This document shows positions 13,601 through 28,600 of a stretch of DNA of 64,000 nucleotides, piece after piece. A program made the position numbers and the translations under genes. A model generated the notes under the pieces. The model saw only the letters and a list, made by a program, of their open reading frames with translations. It searched no databases and was not told where the DNA came from. Location of the stretch: contig NC_067196.1 of NCBI RefSeq assembly GCF_000699445.3, forward strand, positions 7,435,616 to 7,499,615. Direction: 5' to 3'. Numbering within the stretch: the stretch's first letter is position 1; every line of letters begins with the position of its first letter. The stretch comes from Schistosoma haematobium (taxonomy: Eukaryota; Platyhelminthes; Trematoda; Strigeidida; Schistosomatidae).

Positions 13601-16600
13601 CAGAAGGGGTTTTTCTGCCGATATACTAGTGATTTCAATAGTTGAGATCATAAGTTCGATTGAAGCTAGACCACCATGGAAAACCTGGATGTAATGAACG
13701 ATCTTTTCATCCTAGTATGAGACTCCTCAGTAGTGCGGTTTAACGATCCTACAGCCGGCTATTGCTTCTAGATTTTCCATGATGATCTAATTTCAATTGA
13801 CTAATGAACTCAACTATTAGATTTTTTATATAAATAAATAAATGGGGGAAGAGAATTGTCGATATTTGATTGTGTATTAAAGACAAACCTGGAATCACTG
13901 GACGATCGTTTCAATGCTTACTGCTAAGAAGTCCCATACCAGAACAAAACGGTCATCCAGTGCTTTCAGGTTTTCCATGATAGTCTAATTTTAATGGACT
14001 CATCAATTCAACCATTAAATTACTTTTATTTTTCTTTCAAATTTTACATGTAGAATTAATATCAGAAGGGGTTTTTCTGCCGATATACTAGTGATTTCAA
14101 TAGTTGAGATCATAAGTTCGATTGAAGCTAGACCACCATGGAAAACCTGGATGTAATGAACGATCTTTTCATCCTAGTATGAGACTCCTCAGTAGTGCGG
14201 TTTAACGATCCTACAGCCGGCTATTGCTTCTAGATTTTCCATGATGATCTAATTTCAATTGACTAATGAACTCAACTATTAGATTTTTTATATAAATAAA
14301 TAAATGGGGGAAGAGAATTGTCGATATTTGATTGTGTATTAAAGACAAACCTGGAATCACTGGACGATCGTTTCAATGCTTACTGCTAAGAAGTCCCATA
14401 CCAGAACAAAACGGTCATCCAGTGCTTTCAGGTTTTCCATGATAGTCTAATTTTAATGGACTCATCAATTCAACCATTAAATTACTTTTATTTTTTCTTT
14501 CAAATTTTACATGTAGAATTAATATCAGAAGGGGTTTTTCTGCCGATATACTAGTGATTTCAATAGTTGAGATCATAAGTTCGATTGAAGCTAGACCACC
14601 ATGGAAAACCTGGATGTAATGAACGATCTTTTCATCCTAGTATGAGACTCCTCAGTAGTGCGGTTTAACGATCCTACAGCCGGCTATTGCTTCTAGATTT
14701 TCCATGATGATCTAATTTCAATTGACTAATGAACTCAACTATTAGATTTTTATATAAATAAATAAATGGGGAAGAGAATTGTCGATATTTGATTGTGTAT
14801 TAAAGACAAACCTGGAATCACTGGACGATCGTTTCAATGCTTACTGCTAAGAAGTCCCATACCAGAACAAAACGGTCATCCAGTGCTTTCAGGTTTTCCA
14901 TGATAGTCTAATTTTAATGGACTCATCAATTCAACCATTAAATTACTTTTATTTTTTCTTTCAAATTTTACATGTAGAATTAATATCAGAAGGGGTTTTT
15001 CTGCCGATATACTAGTGATTTCAATAGTTGAGATCATAAGTTCGATTGAAGCTAGACCACCATGGAAAACCTGGATGTAATGAACGATCTTTTCATCCTA
15101 GTATGAGACTCCTCAGTAGTGCGGTTTAACGATCCTACAGCCGGCTATTGCTTCTAGATTTTCCATGATGATCTAATTTCAATTGACTAATGAACTCAAC
15201 TATTAGATTTTTTATATAAATAAATAAATGGGGGAAGAGAATTGTCGATATTTGATTGTGTATTAAAGACAAACCTGGAATCACTGGACGATCGTTTCAA
15301 TGCTTACTGCTAAGAAGTCCCATACCAGAACAAAACGGTCATCCAGTGCTTTCAGGTTTTCCATGATAGTCTAATTTTAATGGACTCATCAATTCAACCA
15401 TTAAATTACTTTTATTTTTTCTTTCAAATTTTACATGTAGAATTAATATCAGAAGGGTTTTTCTGCCGATATACTAGTGATTTCAATAGTTGAGATCATA
15501 AGTTCGATTGAAGCTAGACCACCATGGAAAACCTGGATGTAATGAACGATCTTTTCATCCTAGTATGAGACTCCTCAGTAGTGCGGTTTAACGATCCTAC
15601 AGCCGGCTATTGCTTCTAGATTTTCCATGATGATCTAATTTCAATTGACTAATGAACTCAACTATTAGATTTTTTATATAAATAAATAAATGGGGGAAGA
15701 GAATTGTCGATATTTGATTGTGTATTAAAGACAAACCTGGAATCACTGGACGATCGTTTCAATGCTTACTGCTAAGAAGTCCCATACCAGAACAAAACGG
15801 TCATCCAGTGCTTTCAGGTTTTCCATGATAGTCTAATTTTAATGGACTCATCAATTCAACCATTAAATTACTTTTATTTTTTCTTTCAAATTTTACATGT
15901 AGAATTAATATCAGAAGGGGTTTTTCTGCCGATATACTAGTGATTTCAATAGTTGAGATCATAAGTTCGATTGAAGCTAGACCACCATGGAAAACCTGGA
16001 TGTAATGAACGATCTTTTCATCCTAGTATGAGACTCCTCAGTAGTGCGGTTTAACGATCCTACAGCCGGCTATTGCTTCTAGATTTTCCATGATGATCTA
16101 ATTTCAATTGACTAATGAACTCAACTATTAGATTTTTTATATAAATAAATAAATGGGGAAGAGAATTGTCGATATTTGATTGTGTATTAAAGACAAACCT
16201 GGAATCACTGGACGATCGTTTCAATGCTTACTGCTAAGAAGTCCCATACCAGAACAAAACGGTCATCCAGTGCTTTCAGGTTTTCCATGATAGTCTAATT
16301 TTAATGGACTCATCAATTCAACCATTAAATTACTTTTATTTTTTCTTTCAAATTTTACATGTAGAATTAATATCAGAAGGGGTTTTTCTGCCGATATACT
16401 AGTGATTTCAATAGTTGAGATCATAAGTTCGATTGAAGCTAGACCACCATGGAAAACCTGGATGTAATGAACGATCTTTTCATCCTAGTATGAGACTCCT
16501 CAGTAGTGCGGTTTAACGATCCTACAGCCGGCTATTGCTTCTAGATTTTCCATGATGATCTAATTTCAATTGACTAATGAACTCAACTATTAGATTTTTT

Positions 16601-19600
16601 ATATAAATAAATAAATGGGGGAAGAGAATTGTCGATATTTGATTGTGTATTAAAGACAAACCTGGAATCACTGGACGATCGTTTCAATGCTTACTGCTAA
16701 GAAGTCCCATACCAGAACAAAACGGTCATCCAGTGCTTTCAGGTTTTCCATGATAGTCTAATTTTAATGGACTCATCAATTCAACCATTAAATTACTTTT
16801 ATTTTTTCTTTCAAATTTTACATGTAGAATTAATATCAGAAGGGGTTTTTCTGCCGATATACTAGTGATTTCAATAGTTGAGATCATAAGTTCGATTGAA
16901 GCTAGACCACCATGGAAAACCTGGATGTAATGAACGATCTTTTCATCCTAGTATGAGACTCCTCAGTAGTGCGGTTTAACGATCCTACAGCCGGCTATTG
17001 CTTCTAGATTTTCCATGATGATCTAATTTCAATTGACTAATGAACTCAACTATTAGATTTTTATATAAATAAATAAATGGGGGAAGAGAATTGTCGATAT
17101 TTGATTGTGTATTAAAGACAAACCTGGAATCACTGGACGATCGTTTCAATGCTTACTGCTAAGAAGTCCCATACCAGAACAAAACGGTCATCCAGTGCTT
17201 TCAGGTTTTCCATGATAGTCTAATTTTAATGGACTCATCAATTCAACCATTAAATTACTTTTATTTTTCTTTCAAATTTTACATGTAGAATTAATATCAG
17301 AAGGGGTTTTTCTGCCGATATACTAGTGATTTCAATAGTTGAGATCATAAGTTCGATTGAAGCTAGACCACCATGGAAAACCTGGATGTAATGAACGATC
17401 TTTTCATCCTAGTATGAGACTCCTCAGTAGTGCGGTTTAACGATCCTACAGCCGGCTATTGCTTCTAGATTTTCCATGATGATCTAATTTCAATTGACTA
17501 ATGAACTCAACTATTAGATTTTTATATAAATAAATAAATGGGGGAAGAGAATTGTCGATATTTGATTGTGTATTAAAGACAAACCTGGAATCACTGGACG
17601 ATCGTTTCAATGCTTACTGCTAAGAAGTCCCATACCAGAACAAAACGGTCATCCAGTGCTTTCAGGTTTTCCATGATAGTCTAATTTTAATGGACTCATC
17701 AATTCAACCATTAAATTACTTTTATTTTTTCTTTCAAATTTTACATGTAGAATTAATATCAGAAGGGGTTTTTCTGCCGATATACTAGTGATTTCAATAG
17801 TTGAGATCATAAGTTCGATTGAAGCTAGACCACCATGGAAAACCTGGATGTAATGAACGATCTTTTCATCCTAGTATGAGACTCCTCAGTAGTGCGGTTT
17901 AACGATCCTACAGCCGGCTATTGCTTCTAGATTTTCCATGATGATCTAATTTCAATTGACTAATGAACTCAACTATTAGATTTTTTATATAAATAAATAA
18001 ATGGGGGAAGAGAATTGTCGATATTTGATTGTGTATTAAAGACAAACCTGGAATCACTGGACGATCGTTTCAATGCTTACTGCTAAGAAGTCCCATACCA
18101 GAACAAAACGGTCATCCAGTGCTTTCAGGTTTTCCATGATAGTCTAATTTTAATGGACTCATCAATTCAACCATTAAATTACTTTTATTTTTTCTTTCAA
18201 ATTTTACATGTAGAATTAATATCAGAAGGGGTTTTTCTGCCGATATACTAGTGATTTCAATAGTTGAGATCATAAGTTCGATTGAAGCTAGACCACCATG
18301 GAAAACCTGGATGTAATGAACGATCTTTTCATCCTAGTATGAGACTCCTCAGTAGTGCGGTTTAACGATCCTACAGCCGGCTATTGCTTCTAGATTTTCC
18401 ATGATGATCTAATTTCAATTGACTAATGAACTCAACTATTAGATTTTTTATATAAATAAATAAATGGGGGAAGAGAATTGTCGATATTTGATTGTGTATT
18501 AAAGACAAACCTGGAATCACTGGACGATCGTTTCAATGCTTACTGCTAAGAAGTCCCATACCAGAACAAAACGGTCATCCAGTGCTTTCAGGTTTTCCAT
18601 GATAGTCTAATTTTAATGGACTCATCAATTCAACCATTAAATTACTTTTATTTTTTCTTTCAAATTTTACATGTAGAATTAATATCAGAAGGGGTTTTTC
18701 TGCCGATATACTAGTGATTTCAATAGTTGAGATCATAAGTTCGATTGAAGCTAGACCACCATGGAAAACCTGGATGTAATGAACGATCTTTTCATCCTAG
18801 TATGAGACTCCTCAGTAGTGCGGTTTAACGATCCTACAGCCGGCTATTGCTTCTAGATTTTCCATGATGATCTAATTTCAATTGACTAATGAACTCAACT
18901 ATTAGATTTTTATATAAATAAATAAATGGGGAAGAGAATTGTCGATATTTGATTGTGTATTAAAGACAAACCTGGAATCACTGGACGATCGTTTCAATGC
19001 TTACTGCTAAGAAGTCCCATACCAGAACAAAACGGTCATCCAGTGCTTTCAGGTTTTCCATGATAGTCTAATTTTAATGGACTCATCAATTCAACCATTA
19101 AATTACTTTTATTTTTTCTTTCAAATTTTACATGTAGAATTAATATCAGAAGGGGTTTTTCTGCCGATATACTAGTGATTTCAATAGTTGAGATCATAAG
19201 TTCGATTGAAGCTAGACCACCATGGAAAACCTGGATGTAATGAACGATCTTTTCATCCTAGTATGAGACTCCTCAGTAGTGCGGTTTAACGATCCTACAG
19301 CCGGCTATTGCTTCTAGATTTTCCATGATGATCTAATTTCAATTGACTAATGAACTCAACTATTAGATTTTTTATATAAATAAATAAATGGGGAAGAGAA
19401 TTGTCGATATTTGATTGTGTATTAAAGACAAACCTGGAATCACTGGACGATCGTTTCAATGCTTACTGCTAAGAAGTCCCATACCAGAACAAAACGGTCA
19501 TCCAGTGCTTTCAGGTTTTCCATGATAGTCTAATTTTAATGGACTCATCAATTCAACCATTAAATTACTTTTATTTTTTCTTTCAAATTTTACATGTAGA

Positions 19601-22600
19601 ATTAATATCAGAAGGGGTTTTTCTGCCGATATACTAGTGATTTCAATAGTTGAGATCATAAGTTCGATTGAAGCTAGACCACCATGGAAAACCTGGATGT
19701 AATGAACGATCTTTTCATCCTAGTATGAGACTCCTCAGTAGTGCGGTTTAACGATCCTACAGCCGGCTATTGCTTCTAGATTTTCCATGATGATCTAATT
19801 TCAATTGACTAATGAACTCAACTATTAGATTTTTATATAAATAAATAAATGGGGGAAGAGAATTGTCGATATTTGATTGTGTATTAAAGACAAACCTGGA
19901 ATCACTGGACGATCGTTTCAATGCTTACTGCTAAGAAGTCCCATACCAGAACAAAACGGTCATCCAGTGCTTTCAGGTTTTCCATGATAGTCTAATTTTA
20001 ATGGACTCATCAATTCAACCATTAAATTACTTTTATTTTTTCTTTCAAATTTTACATGTAGAATTAATATCAGAAGGGGTTTTTCTGCCGATATACTAGT
20101 GATTTCAATAGTTGAGATCATAAGTTCGATTGAAGCTAGACCACCATGGAAAACCTGGATGTAATGAACGATCTTTTCATCCTAGTATGAGACTCCTCAG
20201 TAGTGCGGTTTAACGATCCTACAGCCGGCTATTGCTTCTAGATTTTCCATGATGATCTAATTTCAATTGACTAATGAACTCAACTATTAGATTTTTTATA
20301 TAAATAAATAAATGGGGGAAGAGAATTGTCGATATTTGATTGTGTATTAAAGACAAACCTGGAATCACTGGACGATCGTTTCAATGCTTACTGCTAAGAA
20401 GTCCCATACCAGAACAAAACGGTCATCCAGTGCTTTCAGGTTTTCCATGATAGTCTAATTTTAATGGACTCATCAATTCAACCATTAAATTACTTTTATT
20501 TTTTCTTTCAAATTTTACATGTAGAATTAATATCAGAAGGGGTTTTTCTGCCGATATACTAGTGATTTCAATAGTTGAGATCATAAGTTCGATTGAAGCT
20601 AGACCACCATGGAAAACCTGGATGTAATGAACGATCTTTTCATCCTAGTATGAGACTCCTCAGTAGTGCGGTTTAACGATCCTACAGCCGGCTATTGCTT
20701 CTAGATTTTCCATGATGATCTAATTTCAATTGACTAATGAACTCAACTATTAGATTTTTATATAAATAAATAAATGGGGGAAGAGAATTGTCGATATTTG
20801 ATTGTGTATTAAAGACAAACCTGGAATCACTGGACGATCGTTTCAATGCTTACTGCTAAGAAGTCCCATACCAGAACAAAACGGTCATCCAGTGCTTTCA
20901 GGTTTTCCATGATAGTCTAATTTTAATGGACTCATCAATTCAACCATTAAATTACTTTTATTTTTTCTTTCAAATTTTACATGTAGAATTAATATCAGAA
21001 GGGGTTTTTCTGCCGATATACTAGTGATTTCAATAGTTGAGATCATAAGTTCGATTGAAGCTAGACCACCATGGAAAACCTGGATGTAATGAACGATCTT
21101 TTCATCCTAGTATGAGACTCCTCAGTAGTGCGGTTTAACGATCCTACAGCCGGCTATTGCTTCTAGATTTTCCATGATGATCTAATTTCAATTGACTAAT
21201 GAACTCAACTATTAGATTTTTTATATAAATAAATAAATGGGGGAAGAGAATTGTCGATATTTGATTGTGTATTAAAGACAAACCTGGAATCACTGGACGA
21301 TCGTTTCAATGCTTACTGCTAAGAAGTCCCATACCAGAACAAAACGGTCATCCAGTGCTTTCAGGTTTTCCATGATAGTCTAATTTTAATGGACTCATCA
21401 ATTCAACCATTAAATTACTTTTATTTTTTCTTTCAAATTTTACATGTAGAATTAATATCAGAAGGGGTTTTTCTGCCGATATACTAGTGATTTCAATAGT
21501 TGAGATCATAAGTTCGATTGAAGCTAGACCACCATGGAAAACCTGGATGTAATGAACGATCTTTTCATCCTAGTATGAGACTCCTCAGTAGTGCGGTTTA
21601 ACGATCCTACAGCCGGCTATTGCTTCTAGATTTTCCATGATGATCTAATTTCAATTGACTAATGAACTCAACTATTAGATTTTTATATAAATAAATAAAT
21701 GGGGGAAGAGAATTGTCGATATTTGATTGTGTATTAAAGACAAACCTGGAATCACTGGACGATCGTTTCAATGCTTACTGCTAAGAAGTCCCATACCAGA
21801 ACAAAACGGTCATCCAGTGCTTTCAGGTTTTCCATGATAGTCTAATTTTAATGGACTCATCAATTCAACCATTAAATTACTTTTATTTTTTCTTTCAAAT
21901 TTTACATGTAGAATTAATATCAGAAGGGGTTTTTCTGCCGATATACTAGTGATTTCAATAGTTGAGATCATAAGTTCGATTGAAGCTAGACCACCATGGA
22001 AAACCTGGATGTAATGAACGATCTTTTCATCCTAGTATGAGACTCCTCAGTAGTGCGGTTTAACGATCCTACAGCCGGCTATTGCTTCTAGATTTTCCAT
22101 GATGATCTAATTTCAATTGACTAATGAACTCAACTATTAGATTTTTTATATAAATAAATAAATGGGGGAAGAGAATTGTCGATATTTGATTGTGTATTAA
22201 AGACAAACCTGGAATCACTGGACGATCGTTTCAATGCTTACTGCTAAGAAGTCCCATACCAGAACAAAACGGTCATCCAGTGCTTTCAGGTTTTCCATGA
22301 TAGTCTAATTTTAATGGACTCATCAATTCAACCATTAAATTACTTTTATTTTTTCTTTCAAATTTTACATGTAGAATTAATATCAGAAGGGGTTTTTCTG
22401 CCGATATACTAGTGATTTCAATAGTTGAGATCATAAGTTCGATTGAAGCTAGACCACCATGGAAAACCTGGATGTAATGAACGATCTTTTCATCCTAGTA
22501 TGAGACTCCTCAGTAGTGCGGTTTAACGATCCTACAGCCGGCTATTGCTTCTAGATTTTCCATGATGATCTAATTTCAATTGACTAATGAACTCAACTAT

Positions 22601-25600
22601 TAGATTTTTTATATAAATAAATAAATGGGGGAAGAGAATTGTCGATATTTGATTGTGTATTAAAGACAAACCTGGAATCACTGGACGATCGTTTCAATGC
22701 TTACTGCTAAGAAGTCCCATACCAGAACAAAACGGTCATCCAGTGCTTTCAGGTTTTCCATGATAGTCTAATTTTAATGGACTCATCAATTCAACCATTA
22801 AATTACTTTTATTTTTTCTTTCAAATTTTACATGTAGAATTAATATCAGAAGGGGTTTTTCTGCCGATATACTAGTGATTTCAATAGTTGAGATCATAAG
22901 TTCGATTGAAGCTAGACCACCATGGAAAACCTGGATGTAATGAACGATCTTTTCATCCTAGTATGAGACTCCTCAGTAGTGCGGTTTAACGATCCTACAG
23001 CCGGCTATTGCTTCTAGATTTTCCATGATGATCTAATTTCAATTGACTAATGAACTCAACTATTAGATTTTTTATATAAATAAATAAATGGGGGAAGAGA
23101 ATTGTCGATATTTGATTGTGTATTAAAGACAAACCTGGAATCACTGGACGATCGTTTCAATGCTTACTGCTAAGAAGTCCCATACCAGAACAAAACGGTC
23201 ATCCAGTGCTTTCAGGTTTTCCATGATAGTCTAATTTTAATGGACTCATCAATTCAACCATTAAATTACTTTTATTTTTTCTTTCAAATTTTACATGTAG
23301 AATTAATATCAGAAGGGGTTTTTCTGCCGATATACTAGTGATTTCAATAGTTGAGATCATAAGTTCGATTGAAGCTAGACCACCATGGAAAACCTGGATG
23401 TAATGAACGATCTTTTCATCCTAGTATGAGACTCCTCAGTAGTGCGGTTTAACGATCCTACAGCCGGCTATTGCTTCTAGATTTTCCATGATGATCTAAT
23501 TTCAATTGACTAATGAACTCAACTATTAGATTTTTATATAAATAAATAAATGGGGAAGAGAATTGTCGATATTTGATTGTGTATTAAAGACAAACCTGGA
23601 ATCACTGGACGATCGTTTCAATGCTTACTGCTAAGAAGTCCCATACCAGAACAAAACGGTCATCCAGTGCTTTCAGGTTTTCCATGATAGTCTAATTTTA
23701 ATGGACTCATCAATTCAACCATTAAATTACTTTTATTTTTTCTTTCAAATTTTACATGTAGAATTAATATCAGAAGGGGTTTTTCTGCCGATATACTAGT
23801 GATTTCAATAGTTGAGATCATAAGTTCGATTGAAGCTAGACCACCATGGAAAACCTGGATGTAATGAACGATCTTTTCATCCTAGTATGAGACTCCTCAG
23901 TAGTGCGGTTTAACGATCCTACAGCCGGCTATTGCTTCTAGATTTTCCATGATGATCTAATTTCAATTGACTAATGAACTCAACTATTAGATTTTTATAT
24001 AAATAAATAAATGGGGAAGAGAATTGTCGATATTTGATTGTGTATTAAAGACAAACCTGGAATCACTGGACGATCGTTTCAATGCTTACTGCTAAGAAGT
24101 CCCATACCAGAACAAAACGGTCATCCAGTGCTTTCAGGTTTTCCATGATAGTCTAATTTTAATGGACTCATCAATTCAACCATTAAATTACTTTTATTTT
24201 TTCTTTCAAATTTTACATGTAGAATTAATATCAGAAGGGGTTTTTCTGCCGATATACTAGTGATTTCAATAGTTGAGATCATAAGTTCGATTGAAGCTAG
24301 ACCACCATGGAAAACCTGGATGTAATGAACGATCTTTTCATCCTAGTATGAGACTCCTCAGTAGTGCGGTTTAACGATCCTACAGCCGGCTATTGCTTCT
24401 AGATTTTCCATGATGATCTAATTTCAATTGACTAATGAACTCAACTATTAGATTTTTTATATAAATAAATAAATGGGGGAAGAGAATTGTCGATATTTGA
24501 TTGTGTATTAAAGACAAACCTGGAATCACTGGACGATCGTTTCAATGCTTACTGCTAAGAAGTCCCATACCAGAACAAAACGGTCATCCAGTGCTTTCAG
24601 GTTTTCCATGATAGTCTAATTTTAATGGACTCATCAATTCAACCATTAAATTACTTTTATTTTTCTTTCAAATTTTACATGTAGAATTAATATCAGAAGG
24701 GGTTTTTCTGCCGATATACTAGTGATTTCAATAGTTGAGATCATAAGTTCGATTGAAGCTAGACCACCATGGAAAACCTGGATGTAATGAACGATCTTTT
24801 CATCCTAGTATGAGACTCCTCAGTAGTGCGGTTTAACGATCCTACAGCCGGCTATTGCTTCTAGATTTTCCATGATGATCTAATTTCAATTGACTAATGA
24901 ACTCAACTATTAGATTTTTATATAAATAAATAAATGGGGGAAGAGAATTGTCGATATTTGATTGTGTATTAAAGACAAACCTGGAATCACTGGACGATCG
25001 TTTCAATGCTTACTGCTAAGAAGTCCCATACCAGAACAAAACGGTCATCCAGTGCTTTCAGGTTTTCCATGATAGTCTAATTTTAATGGACTCATCAATT
25101 CAACCATTAAATTACTTTTATTTTTTCTTTCAAATTTTACATGTAGAATTAATATCAGAAGGGGTTTTTCTGCCGATATACTAGTGATTTCAATAGTTGA
25201 GATCATAAGTTCGATTGAAGCTAGACCACCATGGAAAACCTGGATGTAATGAACGATCTTTTCATCCTAGTATGAGACTCCTCAGTAGTGCGGTTTAACG
25301 ATCCTACAGCCGGCTATTGCTTCTAGATTTTCCATGATGATCTAATTTCAATTGACTAATGAACTCAACTATTAGATTTTTATATAAATAAATAAATGGG
25401 GAAGAGAATTGTCGATATTTGATTGTGTATTAAAGACAAACCTGGAATCACTGGACGATCGTTTCAATGCTTACTGCTAAGAAGTCCCATACCAGAACAA
25501 AACGGTCATCCAGTGCTTTCAGGTTTTCCATGATAGTCTAATTTTAATGGACTCATCAATTCAACCATTAAATTACTTTTATTTTTTCTTTCAAATTTTA

Positions 25601-28600
25601 CATGTAGAATTAATATCAGAAGGGGTTTTTCTGCCGATATACTAGTGATTTCAATAGTTGAGATCATAAGTTCGATTGAAGCTAGACCACCATGGAAAAC
25701 CTGGATGTAATGAACGATCTTTTCATCCTAGTATGAGACTCCTCAGTAGTGCGGTTTAACGATCCTACAGCCGGCTATTGCTTCTAGATTTTCCATGATG
25801 ATCTAATTTCAATTGACTAATGAACTCAACTATTAGATTTTTTATATAAATAAATAAATGGGGAAGAGAATTGTCGATATTTGATTGTGTATTAAAGACA
25901 AACCTGGAATCACTGGACGATCGTTTCAATGCTTACTGCTAAGAAGTCCCATACCAGAACAAAACGGTCATCCAGTGCTTTCAGGTTTTCCATGATAGTC
26001 TAATTTTAATGGACTCATCAATTCAACCATTAAATTACTTTTATTTTTTCTTTCAAATTTTACATGTAGAATTAATATCAGAAGGGTTTTTCTGCCGATA
26101 TACTAGTGATTTCAATAGTTGAGATCATAAGTTCGATTGAAGCTAGACCACCATGGAAAACCTGGATGTAATGAACGATCTTTTCATCCTAGTATGAGAC
26201 TCCTCAGTAGTGCGGTTTAACGATCCTACAGCCGGCTATTGCTTCTAGATTTTCCATGATGATCTAATTTCAATTGACTAATGAACTCAACTATTAGATT
26301 TTTATATAAATAAATAAATGGGGGAAGAGAATTGTCGATATTTGATTGTGTATTAAAGACAAACCTGGAATCACTGGACGATCGTTTCAATGCTTACTGC
26401 TAAGAAGTCCCATACCAGAACAAAACGGTCATCCAGTGCTTTCAGGTTTTCCATGATAGTCTAATTTTAATGGACTCATCAATTCAACCATTAAATTACT
26501 TTTATTTTTTCTTTCAAATTTTACATGTAGAATTAATATCAGAAGGGGTTTTTCTGCCGATATACTAGTGATTTCAATAGTTGAGATCATAAGTTCGATT
26601 GAAGCTAGACCACCATGGAAAACCTGGATGTAATGAACGATCTTTTCATCCTAGTATGAGACTCCTCAGTAGTGCGGTTTAACGATCCTACAGCCGGCTA
26701 TTGCTTCTAGATTTTCCATGATGATCTAATTTCAATTGACTAATGAACTCAACTATTAGATTTTTATATAAATAAATAAATGGGGAAGAGAATTGTCGAT
26801 ATTTGATTGTGTATTAAAGACAAACCTGGAATCACTGGACGATCGTTTCAATGCTTACTGCTAAGAAGTCCCATACCAGAACAAAACGGTCATCCAGTGC
26901 TTTCAGGTTTTCCATGATAGTCTAATTTTAATGGACTCATCAATTCAACCATTAAATTACTTTTATTTTTTCTTTCAAATTTTACATGTAGAATTAATAT
27001 CAGAAGGGGTTTTTCTGCCGATATACTAGTGATTTCAATAGTTGAGATCATAAGTTCGATTGAAGCTAGACCACCATGGAAAACCTGGATGTAATGAACG
27101 ATCTTTTCATCCTAGTATGAGACTCCTCAGTAGTGCGGTTTAACGATCCTACAGCCGGCTATTGCTTCTAGATTTTCCATGATGATCTAATTTCAATTGA
27201 CTAATGAACTCAACTATTAGATTTTTATATAAATAAATAAATGGGGAAGAGAATTGTCGATATTTGATTGTGTATTAAAGACAAACCTGGAATCACTGGA
27301 CGATCGTTTCAATGCTTACTGCTAAGAAGTCCCATACCAGAACAAAACGGTCATCCAGTGCTTTCAGGTTTTCCATGATAGTCTAATTTTAATGGACTCA
27401 TCAATTCAACCATTAAATTACTTTTATTTTTCTTTCAAATTTTACATGTAGAATTAATATCAGAAGGGGTTTTTCTGCCGATATACTAGTGATTTCAATA
27501 GTTGAGATCATAAGTTCGATTGAAGCTAGACCACCATGGAAAACCTGGATGTAATGAACGATCTTTTCATCCTAGTATGAGACTCCTCAGTAGTGCGGTT
27601 TAACGATCCTACAGCCGGCTATTGCTTCTAGATTTTCCATGATGATCTAATTTCAATTGACTAATGAACTCAACTATTAGATTTTTATATAAATAAATAA
27701 ATGGGGAAGAGAATTGTCGATATTTGATTGTGTATTAAAGACAAACCTGGAATCACTGGACGATCGTTTCAATGCTTACTGCTAAGAAGTCCCATACCAG
27801 AACAAAACGGTCATCCAGTGCTTTCAGGTTTTCCATGATAGTCTAATTTTAATGGACTCATCAATTCAACCATTAAATTACTTTTATTTTTTCTTTCAAA
27901 TTTTACATGTAGAATTAATATCAGAAGGGGTTTTTCTGCCGATATACTAGTGATTTCAATAGTTGAGATCATAAGTTCGATTGAAGCTAGACCACCATGG
28001 AAAACCTGGATGTAATGAACGATCTTTTCATCCTAGTATGAGACTCCTCAGTAGTGCGGTTTAACGATCCTACAGCCGGCTATTGCTTCTAGATTTTCCA
28101 TGATGATCTAATTTCAATTGACTAATGAACTCAACTATTAGATTTTTATATAAATAAATAAATGGGGAAGAGAATTGTCGATATTTGATTGTGTATTAAA
28201 GACAAACCTGGAATCACTGGACGATCGTTTCAATGCTTACTGCTAAGAAGTCCCATACCAGAACAAAACGGTCATCCAGTGCTTTCAGGTTTTCCATGAT
28301 AGTCTAATTTTAATGGACTCATCAATTCAACCATTAAATTACTTTTATTTTTTCTTTCAAATTTTACATGTAGAATTAATATCAGAAGGGGTTTTTCTGC
28401 CGATATACTAGTGATTTCAATAGTTGAGATCATAAGTTCGATTGAAGCTAGACCACCATGGAAAACCTGGATGTAATGAACGATCTTTTCATCCTAGTAT
28501 GAGACTCCTCAGTAGTGCGGTTTAACGATCCTACAGCCGGCTATTGCTTCTAGATTTTCCATGATGATCTAATTTCAATTGACTAATGAACTCAACTATT